Notes under the pieces: model-generated
What the model saw: the letters and a program-made list of their open reading frames with translations, nothing else
The model's database searches: none
What the model was told of the DNA's origin: nothing
Assembly: GCA_949283985.1 (NCBI GenBank)
Contig: CASDUM010000129.1
Coordinates: 1 to 7,318, forward strand
DNA: 7,318 nt
Origin: an uncultured Mycoplasmataceae bacterium
Lineage (GTDB): Bacteria; Bacillota_I; Bacilli_A; Mycoplasmatales; Mycoplasmoidaceae
Reading direction: 5' to 3'
Made by a program: the position numbers and the translations under genes
Shown here: positions 1 through 7,318 of the stretch, piece after piece
Layout: each line of letters begins with the position of its first letter
How positions within the stretch are numbered: the first letter of the stretch is position 1

Positions 1-11
1 GGAGAAATACC

Positions 12-233
12 ATGGCTAGAAAAGACCAATTAACAGGAAAAGGTGCTTTATCTGGAAATAAAAGATCACATGCCATGAATCATTCAAAAAGAAGATGAAA
101 TTTAAATCTTCAAACAGTTAAAATGATTGATGCAAACGGAAACATAATTTCAGTTAAGGTATCTGCAAGAACTCTTAAAACTTTAAAAAAACACAATAAA
201 GTTGTAAAGTTTGAAAAAGAATCAGAAAAATAG
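12..233 (+). CDS. rpmB: Large ribosomal subunit protein bL28
   Basis: This is a structural protein of the 50S ribosomal subunit, complete at 73 residues, which is normal for L28. The family pattern is clear: an N-terminal [17 protein letters not shown] stretch (residues 7-23), then SKRRWNLNLQ (25-34), and a basic C-terminal half with [11 protein letters not shown] (50-60). W29 is encoded by TGA, so the gene needs the Mycoplasma code. It lacks the zinc-binding cysteines found in some L28 proteins. The ATG is preceded by GGAGA at the very edge of the window, a good Shine-Dalgarno sequence 6 bases upstream. The promoter lies outside the window. A terminator overlaps the stop codon, so the gene ends its transcript here and gap is transcribed separately. 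Confidence 0.96.
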
Positions 234-265
234 TTAGTTATTTGCTAACTATTTTTTATTTTTTA
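226..265 (+). terminator. Intrinsic terminator after rpmB
   Basis: A perfect 7-bp stem pairs TAGTTAG (231-237, containing the rpmB stop codon) with CTAACTA (245-251) across a 7-base loop. It is followed by T6-A-T6 (252-264). The A run before the stem (226-230) can pair with the T run and lengthen the stem. The placement directly on the stop codon supports Rho-independent termination of rpmB. Confidence 0.85.
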
Positions 266-326
266 TGATTTTTTTTCTAAATATAAATTTACAAATTTTT
301 ATTAAGTGAACAATGACTATTAATTT

Positions 327-355
327 TTGTTTTTTATAAAAAAATAATATATAAT
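327..355 (+). promoter_or_regulatory. Promoter of gap
   Basis: A perfect -10 hexamer TATAAT lies at 350-355, with a -35-like TTGTTT at 327-332 and a 17-base spacer made of T and A runs. The predicted transcript starts near 362, giving a leader of about 25 bases that contains the Shine-Dalgarno sequence AAGGAGA (372-378), 8 bases before the gap ATG. The promoter lies between the rpmB terminator and gap, consistent with gap being transcribed on its own. Apart from this promoter and the rpmB terminator I see nothing else in the 153-base gap. Confidence 0.7.
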
Positions 356-386
356 TATTTTGATATAAATTAAGGAGAAAAATTAA

Positions 387-1395
<1,009 letters not shown>

Positions 1396-1397
<2 letters not shown>

Positions 1398-1456
1398 AAA
1401 AATATTAAGTACAAACTATAAGATTTTATAGTTAAATTAGTACTTAATATTTTTTT
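1396..1456. terminator. Bidirectional compound-hairpin terminator between convergent genes
   Basis: A 17-bp perfect outer stem pairs 1396-1412 (A5 then AATATTAAGTAC) with 1440-1456 (GTACTTAATATT then T5). Nested in its loop is a second perfect 8-bp stem, AACTATAA (1414-1421) with TTATAGTT (1426-1433), around the tetraloop GATT. The outer stem begins inside the gap TAA stop codon, and T runs follow it on both strands. It can therefore end gap on the + strand and the large surface-protein gene on the - strand, whose stop lies about 30 bases away at 1488. Confidence 0.85.
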
Positions 1457-1487
1457 GTTTCTTTATAGCACAATTGAATATTGAAAT

Positions 1488-4052
1488 TTATTTTCTCTTG
1501 TAAAAAGTATTAATAATACTGCTACTTTGTATTAAATAATTAATACCATTATAATGATTTATGAATAAGAAAAATGTTCTATTATCATTATTAGATGATT
1601 GTTTTATAATTGAATTATTAACTTTTACGCTTCCTCAAGTAGTAAATTCTCTTGTGAACATTCTAAAATTAACACCAATACCATTTCAATTAAGTGTATC
1701 AACTCCTCATGCATTAGGAGTTCATGATATTTTTGAACCATCAAAAATATCTTTTCCTTTGTTGATAGAATCGCTCTTTCTAGTATACTTAATTGTTAAT
1801 TCAACATTGTCATTAGGAGAAATATTTGCTCCATTTCATGCCTCTATAATTCCTGAAACAGGAATTTTATTTTTCCCTCAATTTTGAATACTATTTTGTG
1901 ATATTCCAGTTATTACAAATGTTATTTCATTAAAATTATTATTTGTCATTTTAATTGAAACATTAGTAAATCCCAAATCATTAAACAAAATGTCTGATAA
2001 TATTTTATTTACTAAAGCAAATGATCTAACAACACCATATTTATTTAATACATTGATAGCATCTTGTATTTTTACTGTCCCAGTTATACCTTGAGGCTTA
2101 TTTATATCATTAATCATTAAATCAGTATCATTAGGCATGCTACTTGTTGATCAAGGTTTTTGTTTAAAATCATTAAATGTTATTGTTTTATCAATATAAC
2201 CTTTATTGTTATTAGAATTATTTAATGTTAAATTAAATGTAATGCTTCTAGCACTTTCATCATATAATTTTCAATTAACAGTTAAATTATTTTTTCAATT
2301 ATAATCATCTGGTAATTTACCATAACTAAATATTTTATTTTTGTTGTCTAAAACTCTTTGGATTATTCATTCATCTGTGATAGATGAATCACTTGATAAG
2401 ATATTTGGATCTCCAAATGGATATTGATTAGTTGTAGAGTCAAATTTTATATCATAAGATACTCCTTTTTTAAATCCAATGAATGTTATTCTATCGCTTC
2501 AGATAGTGTTATTAATTGGATTATCAGTTGAGCTATTTGATAAAGTAATATAAAATGTACATTTACCTTCACCATCAAAGCACGTAAAGGTTTCTATTCT
2601 AACATTATTATTTCAATTAAAATTATCAGGAACATTTGGAGGTATTTTAAAAAATCTTTCTTTATTTTCAATAATTTTTGTTTTTACATATATATACGAA
2701 TTTGATGCAAGTGAGTTTGAATCTCCATATTCAAATTCAATTGTTGATAAGTTGTCTTGAAATTCAATTGTGTATGTTCCAGATGGATTATTATTTGGAT
2801 CTTTAAAACCTGTAAATTTTATTACCTTATTAATAGTAGTACCACTATTATTTGCATTGTTAAGTTTTAAAGTAAAAGTTATTCATCTATCATTATCACT
2901 TGCTTGCAAGTTTTCAATAATAACGTTACTATTTCAATCAAAATTTATAGGAATAGTTGGAGGAATTTTAAAAAAATCATTTTTGTTATCGATAACTCTA
3001 TTTTTAACTCAATCTACATTAACCGACTGGTCGCTAGCTATTTTATTATAAATACCATATCCAAATTCACTTTCTTGTTTGAAATCAATATTATAACTAG
3101 CATTAACAAAATTCAAAACAATATTATTTTTAGAAGCTAAAAAATTATTATTTTGATCATAAACTTCTACGTTTAATTCATAGTTACCAGGAATATTTGA
3201 ATTAAATGACACAGTTTTAGTATTATCATTTGTTAAAACTAAATTTTTATCATTAGTTGTTCATTGATATATATAATTTTGATTATTAGGAACAACATTA
3301 ACAGTTAATTTATTTGATGTATATGTTTCATAACTAGCCATTGGATTTACATTTAGCACATAATCTTTAACTTTAATTGTTAAGGAATTTGATGCTATAT
3401 TTTCGCTTTTTTGAGAATCACCAAATACATTTACATTTATTGTATAGTTTCCGGTTGATGTTGGTTTTATGACAATAGAATCACCATTTTTAGTAATATT
3501 AATATCTTGTCTATTACAAGTAAATTCATAATAAGCAAATTCTATTAGATTTGAAGGTGTTAATGTTGTAGATATAGTGTATGAATTATTAATATGATAA
3601 TCATTTGTAGGTTGATTAAATTCAATTGTAAATTTAGGTTTTTCTATAAAATTTAGATTAATTTCTTTTGAAGTAATTTCTTTACTATCTTTAAGCACTT
3701 GAATTTTTAAATTATAAACACCTCTTTTTGTTGTAGTGAATAAAACATTTTTTGATTTTTTATTTTCAAATTTTAAATTTGAATCATTACATGACCAAAT
3801 ATATTCAAAGTTATTTTCGCTAGGTTCTACTTCTGCAATTAATTCATATTTTTGATTTACATAATAATTATTTTTCTCTCCACTGATTTTAATATTATAT
3901 TTATCTTGATTCTCATCCCCAATGTTTTGTTGATTATTTTCTGGATTATTGTTTTTATTAAACACAACCAAAAATAATGTAGTAACTGTAGCCCCTACTA
4001 CAACAGATATTGATAAAATAGAAATTAAAATAATTTTAACTATTTTTTTCAT
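1488..4052 (-). CDS. Large putative N-anchored surface protein with Ig-like and 107-residue tandem repeats
   Basis: I do not recognise a named family. Read with TGA as Trp, the frame is open for 854 residues. It contains about 16 TGA codons and at least one TGG (W86), so it is intact and not a pseudogene. Residues 4-31 form one hydrophobic segment after MKK. There is no lipobox Cys and no clear signal-peptidase site, so it is probably an uncleaved N-terminal anchor with the rest outside the cell. An Asn/Lys/Gln-rich linker follows (32-50). Residues 52-318 hold three beta-rich Ig/PKD-like domains, each ending in G-x-Y-x-(L/I)-x-V (positions 111, 201, 289). Residues 320-632 hold three tandem repeats of about 107 residues. 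Residues 635-724 are divergent, and 725-854 form a Trp-rich C-terminal domain. The layout resembles mycoplasma surface and adhesin-type proteins; binding or immune evasion is only inference. No Shine-Dalgarno sequence precedes the ATG. The gene converges on gap and diverges from the UPF0154 operon. Confidence 0.85.
2157..3095 (-). repeat. Three tandem protein repeats of about 107 residues in the surface protein
   Basis: The units start at residues 320, 427 and 533 (periods 107 and 106). Each begins with Y-x-I-x-F (YNIDF, YTIEF, YDIKF). Next come an acidic or Gly-rich stretch and ASD/ASN/SSD, then an NK-containing helix-like motif (VIDNK, IIENK, VLDNK). After it come a Pro-containing turn, an aromatic F/Y-D/N-W-N/K core (Trp 373, 480 and 586, all TGA) and TFTLKL-like strands. 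Each closes on I-T/K-F-x-G/D-F-K. Units 1 and 2 also share an FFKIPP block, with visible DNA similarity (around 2610-2660 and 2930-2980). Unit 3 is shorter and more diverged. The pattern suggests ancient duplication of a domain. It is reminiscent of the repeated lipoprotein-associated domains of Mycoplasma and Ureaplasma, but I cannot assign it without a profile search. Confidence 0.75.
3099..3899 (-). repeat. Three tandem Ig/PKD-like domains in the surface protein
   Basis: Residues about 52-136, 138-228 and 230-318 are alternating-strand, Asn/Lys/Thr/Ser-rich units. Each starts with a strand such as YNIKISG, FTIEFNQ or YVLNVNP. Each then has a core aromatic strand (FEYIWSCND, FAYYEFTCN, YIYQWTTND) and ends with G-(V/N)-Y-x-(L/I)-x-(I/V)-x-V at 111-119, 201-209 and 289-297. 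The spacings of 90 and 88 residues and the closing G-x-Y-x-L-x-V motif match bacterial Ig-like or PKD-type folds, which usually act as stalks or binding modules on surface proteins. The family assignment is inferred from pattern only. Confidence 0.6.
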
Positions 4053-4067
4053 ATATCTATATTTTAA

Positions 4068-4073
4068 ATTATA
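4068..4073 (-). promoter_or_regulatory. Probable -10 element of the surface-protein gene
   Basis: On the - strand a perfect TATAAT lies 15 bases before the ATG. Transcription would start near 4060, leaving a leader of only about 8 bases with no Shine-Dalgarno sequence, so the mRNA would be nearly leaderless. No good -35 hexamer sits 16-18 bases upstream. A TTTACA further up (4116-4121 read on the - strand) is an alternative -35 but lacks a convincing -10 at the right distance. The position is plausible but unproven. Confidence 0.45.
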
Positions 4074-4080
4074 TATTTGC

Positions 4081-4121
4081 GTTTTACTTAAATAATTTAG
4101 TTTATAAATAAACTGTAAAAC
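4081..4121. repeat. Nested inverted repeat between divergent genes
   Basis: A 16-base palindrome, AGTTTAT-AA-ATAAACT (4099-4114), is flanked by a second inverted pair, GTTTTAC (4081-4087) and GTAAAAC (4115-4121). The right arms of the two pairs are contiguous, while the left arms are separated by 11 bases. It lies in the 162-base region between the surface-protein gene and the UPF0154 operon, just upstream of the - strand -10. It could be an operator or a cruciform/RNA hairpin. In DNA this AT-rich, chance palindromes are common. Confidence 0.45.
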
Positions 4122-4141
4122 ACTTATATATAGAACAAAAG

Positions 4142-4163
4142 TAGTATATTTTATTGAATACTA
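4142..4163. repeat. Inverted repeat overlapping the -35 of the UPF0154-engB-valS promoter
   Basis: TAGTAT (4142-4147) and ATACTA (4158-4163) are perfect inverted 6-mers separated by 10 bases. The right arm overlaps the candidate -35 hexamer (4154-4159). The geometry fits a dimeric repressor site, but it is short enough to be chance. Confidence 0.3.
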
Positions 4164-4183
4164 TTAGCAATATTTTATATAAT
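4154..4183 (+). promoter_or_regulatory. Promoter of the UPF0154-engB-valS operon
   Basis: A perfect -10 TATAAT (4178-4183) follows a -35-like TTGAAT (4154-4159) with an 18-base spacer. Transcription would begin near 4190, giving a leader of about 25 bases that contains the Shine-Dalgarno AAGGAAA (4204-4210). A second TATAAT at 4198-4203 is too close to the ribosome binding site to be a likely -10. Confidence 0.6.
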
Positions 4184-4214
4184 TAATATATTAAAAATAT
4201 AATAAGGAAATAAT

Positions 4215-4460
4215 ATGATTTTACTAGCAGATACTTTGGCGCTTGCATTAGGCCTAGGATTGGGATTAGGTATCCCTTTATCCTTAATAGCAGGAGCAAT
4301 CTTAGGTTATTATCTTGCAACAAAATATTTTAAAAAACAAATTAAAAATAATCCCCCAATAACTGAAAAGCAAATAAAAATGATGTATCAACAAATGGGA
4401 AGAAAACCAACTGAAAAACAAGTTAAACAAATAATGAATTCTATCAAAAAAACAAGTTAG
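4215..4460 (+). CDS. UPF0154 family small membrane protein (YneF-like)
   Basis: This is an 81-residue member of UPF0154, a small Firmicutes/Mollicutes membrane protein family that includes Bacillus subtilis YneF. Its biochemical role is unknown. One membrane segment spans about residues 7-35 and contains an unusual alternating GLGLGLGLG run (13-19 and its flanks). A basic KYFKKQIKNNPP turn follows. The family signature is then plain: NPPITEKQIK (46-55) and MYQQMGRKPTEKQVKQIM (57-74). The protein would sit in the membrane with its C-terminal tail in the cytoplasm. The start is set by AAGGAAA (4204-4210), 4 bases before the ATG. It is the first gene of an operon, with one base between its TAG and the engB ATG. 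As I recall, the UPF0154-engB-valS neighbourhood also exists in Mycoplasma genitalium. Confidence 0.9.
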   Translation: MILLADTLALALGLGLGLGIPLSLIAGAILGYYLATKYFKKQIKNNPPITEKQIKMMYQQMGRKPTEKQVKQIMNSIKKTS

Positions 4461-4461
4461 A

Positions 4462-5028
4462 ATGGCTAAATTTATTAAATCATCAACTGACGAAACAAAT
4501 TGAATTCATGACACAAAAAAAGAAATTTGTTTTGTTGGAAGATCTAATGTTGGCAAATCCACATTAATAAATACATTAGCAAATGAAAAAATAGCTAAAA
4601 CTTCAAACACACCAGGAAGAACTCAACTGGTTAATTTTTTTGATTTTGGAAAATTTAGAATAATTGATTTACCTGGTTATGGTTTTGCTAAAGTTAATAA
4701 AAATCTAAAAAAATATTTAGATAATAGAATTTGAGAATATTTAGAAAAACGTGAAAATCTATGCGCAGTGTTTCAGATATGCGACTCATCTGTCATTACA
4801 GAAAAAGATGTTGAAATGGCACTTTTTTTATCAAATAATTATCACAATCATTTTATTATTTTAAATAAGATAGACAAGCAAAATAAATCATTTTTTGATA
4901 ATAATTGAAGAAAAATTTCTGAATATTTAAATGTTGAAAAGGAAAAATTAATTCCAATTAGTTCAAAAAATAAAATAAATATTAATTATCTAAAGCAATT
5001 AATAGAAAACACAATAAAGGAATCATAA
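4462..5028 (+). CDS. engB: Ribosome biogenesis GTP-binding protein EngB/YsxC
   Basis: This small TRAFAC-class GTPase is needed for late assembly of the 50S ribosomal subunit. It is complete at 188 residues, a usual length. The G motifs appear in order: G1 P-loop GRSNVGKST (26-34), G2 around TPGRTQ (50-55), G3 DLPGYG (69-74), G4 NKID (135-138) and G5 ISS (166-168). [15 protein letters not shown] and DLPGYGFA are diagnostic for EngB. G4 reads NKID where the family more often has TK-x-D. The segment after the central strand reads [14 protein letters not shown] (106-119), where most relatives have D-x-R-H-P-P-T; this is a mild divergence. No Shine-Dalgarno sequence precedes the ATG, and it starts one base after the upstream stop, so translation is probably coupled to the UPF0154 gene. 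Trp codons W14, W91 and W149 are TGA. Confidence 0.96.
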
Positions 5029-5029
5029 T

Positions 5030-7318
5030 ATGTTAGATAAAAAATTTGATCCTAAAAAATTTGAAAAAGATATATTTTCTTTTTGAGAAGAAAATAACTT
5101 TTTTTACGACCAAAGCAAGAATAAAAAGAAATACACTATAGTATTACCCCCTCCAAATGTAACAGGACATTTACATATAGGACATGCATGAAATATATCA
5201 ATTCAAGATGCATTAATAAGATATAAAAAAATAAAAGGTTTTGATTCAAGATGAATATCAGGAATGGATCATGCTGGAATTGCTACTCAAACAAAATATG
5301 AATCTTTTTTAAGAGAACAAGGAGTAGATAAAAATAAATTTTCAAGAGAAGAACTAAATAAAAATATCTATGAATGATCTAGAGAAAATGCTTCAAAAAT
5401 TAGAAGTCAATGAAAAAAAATGGGTTTAATGCTTGATTATAAAAATGAACATTTTACTCTCGATGATAACATTAATGACATAGTAAATGATTTATTTATA
5501 AATATGTATAACGATGGTTTAATATATAGAAATTATACTTTAGTAAATTGAGATATTAAATTACAAACTGCGGTTTCGAACATAGAAGTTATTAAAAAAG
5601 AAGTTGAAACGAAACTTTACTATATTAATTATGATATTGAAAATTCTAACGATAAATTATTAGTTGCAACTACAAGACCAGAAACAATGTTTGCTGACAC
5701 TTGTTTAGTTGTAAATCCGAATGATAAAAGATTTAAAAAATATATTGGTTTAAATGCAATTAATCCAGCCAATAACAAACCGTTACCTATTATTTCTGAT
5801 TCATATATCGATATGGAATATGGAACTGGTGTTATGAAATGTACACCAGCACATGATTTCAATGACTATAAAATAGGAAAAAAATATAAACAAGAATTTG
5901 AAACATGTATGAATTTAGATGGGACGATGAATTCATTAGCTATTGATTTTTCGGGGTTAGATAGATTAGAATGTCGTAAAAAACTAATTGAAAAATTGGA
6001 AGCAAATAAAAAAATTGAAAAAATAGAAGTACAAACAAGCACTATTGGTTTTTCAGAAAGAACAGGTGAAATAATTGAACCTTTACTTTCTTTACAATGA
6101 TTTGTTAAAATGAAGCCTTTAGCTGATATGGCAATAAAAAATCAAGAAACAAAGAACGCTATAAATTTTTATTCAAAAAGATTTGAAAAAGATTTATTAA
6201 AATGACTATCTAATATTGAAGATTGATGTATTTCAAGACAATTAACATGAGGGCATAGAATCCCTGTTTGATATGATGAAAATTCGCACATTATAGCAAG
6301 TGCTGAAAAACCAAAAGAAGCTGGAAATTGAAAACAAGATGAAGATGTTTTTGATACTTGATTTTCATCAGGTACATGACCATTTTCAACATCAGGATTT
6401 ACTTTTAAAAATAATAATATAGATAATATTCCCACAGACGCTCTTGTTACAGCATATGACATTATCTTTTTTTGAGTGGCAAGAATGATAATGCTATCAT
6501 TATACTCTACAAAAAAAATACCCTTCAAAGATGTTATAATTCACGGACTTATTAGAGATGAACATAATAGAAAAATGTCAAAATCACTAGGAAATGGTGT
6601 TGATCCAATGGAAATTATAGATGAATATGGATGTGACTCACTAAGGCTATTTTTACTTTCATCATCTACACCTGGTGAAGATTTAATTTTTTCTAAACAA
6701 AAGATTCAAGAGTCAATGTTCTTTTTAAATAAATTATGAAACATTTCAATTTTTATTTCTGGTAAAATTGCTGATGAAAATTTGGACGAAAATAAAAGCA
6801 TTGATAATTGATTAATTAATAAATATTATTTAATGAAAAATGAATATGAAGCTAATTTTGAAAAATATAATTTTAATGTTGCAATAAAATCGTTAATAAA
6901 ATTTGTTAGAGATGATTTCTCATCTACATATATTGAATTGAATAAAAATAGAAAAGATAATAAGTATATTTATATCTGTAGATCAATTTTAAAAAATATT
7001 TTATTATTACTTCATCCAATTTCTCCTTTCACAACAGAAATAATTTATAAGAAAATTTTTAATGAAGAAAAGTCAATTATATTAGAAGAATTTACAGATT
7101 TTGAATATATTAAAGATTCAATTAAAGTAGAAACTTCATTAGAGATTCTAGATTATATTAGACAATTTAAATTTGATAATTCAATAAAAAGAATTGATCC
7201 AATTACCATCTCTTTATCTTTTAATAAGAGTATTGATAATGAATTATTAGATATACTGAAAGATATTTTACTATATGAAAATACAACAATTGAGAATGTT
7301 AACATTAATGAAATCAAA
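5030..7318 (+). CDS. valS: Valyl-tRNA synthetase, 3' end outside window
   Basis: This class Ia synthetase charges tRNA(Val) with valine and edits mischarged threonine. The first 763 residues are present and the frame is open to the window edge. The missing tail is probably the C-terminal coiled-coil arm and part of the linker before it. The N-terminal [14 protein letters not shown] (40-53) includes the HIGH motif (49-52), and [10 protein letters not shown] follows (78-87). The CP1 editing domain has TTRPETM (214-220) and [16 protein letters not shown] (265-280) with the conserved Asp276. WGHRIPVWY (407-415) leads back to the catalytic core, and [12 protein letters not shown] (515-526) is the second ATP-binding motif. 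The anticodon-binding helices include [12 protein letters not shown] (661-672). The position before W407 is Thr (RQLTWGHR), where ValRS commonly has Trp. AAAGGAA (5016-5022) lies 7 bases before the ATG, inside the end of engB. The ATG is one base after the engB stop, so the three genes form one operon. Nearly all Trp codons are TGA. Confidence 0.97.

Noticed and set aside
1561..1887. A + strand ORF of 108 residues with hydrophobic stretches
   Set aside because: It lies wholly antisense to the 3' end of the surface-protein gene, has no Shine-Dalgarno sequence, and its composition is explained by the complement of Asn/Lys-rich codons.
2770..3140. Two overlapping + strand ORFs of 93 and 78 residues
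   Set aside because: Both are antisense to the 107-residue repeat region and show no family features or ribosome binding site.
1488..4052. The idea that the - strand region is a decayed pseudogene with many nonsense codons
   Set aside because: All internal stops in the frame are TGA, which is Trp in this code, as the neighbouring housekeeping genes prove. There is no frameshift and no TAA or TAG.
4050..4052. Lipoprotein status for the large surface protein
   Set aside because: The N-terminal hydrophobic segment (residues 4-31) contains no Cys for lipid attachment, so a transmembrane anchor fits better.

Overview
The window comes from a mollicute of the Mycoplasma type. It is very AT-rich, and every large reading frame is interrupted by in-frame TGA codons at places where tryptophan is expected (for example ribosomal protein L28 W29, GAPDH W313 and ValRS W407). 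Translation table 4 (UGA = Trp) is therefore required, and a standard-code search breaks the real genes into pieces. I cannot name the species.

Layout on the + strand: a complete rpmB (ribosomal protein L28, 12-233) ends in a hairpin terminator. A clear sigma-A-type promoter and Shine-Dalgarno site then precede gap (glyceraldehyde-3-phosphate dehydrogenase, 387-1397). A long compound hairpin at 1396-1456 lies between gap and the convergent next gene and can terminate transcription from both sides.

On the - strand, 4052-1488 is one uninterrupted 854-residue gene once TGA is read as Trp. It encodes a putative N-terminally anchored surface protein. Its N-terminal half holds three Ig/PKD-like beta domains of about 90 residues. 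Three tandem repeats of about 107 residues follow, then a divergent region and a Trp-rich C-terminal domain. Its function is unknown. It is the accessory, probably lineage-variable part of the window, and the only candidate here for undescribed biology.

A 162-base divergent intergenic region (4053-4214) carries promoters in both directions and two inverted repeats. The + strand then holds a tight operon with one-base gaps: a UPF0154 (YneF-like) small membrane protein (4215-4460), the ribosome-biogenesis GTPase engB/ysxC (4462-5028), and valS (valyl-tRNA synthetase, from 5030, cut off by the window end after 763 residues). These are housekeeping translation and ribosome genes. I found no tRNA or rRNA gene, CRISPR array or insertion sequence.
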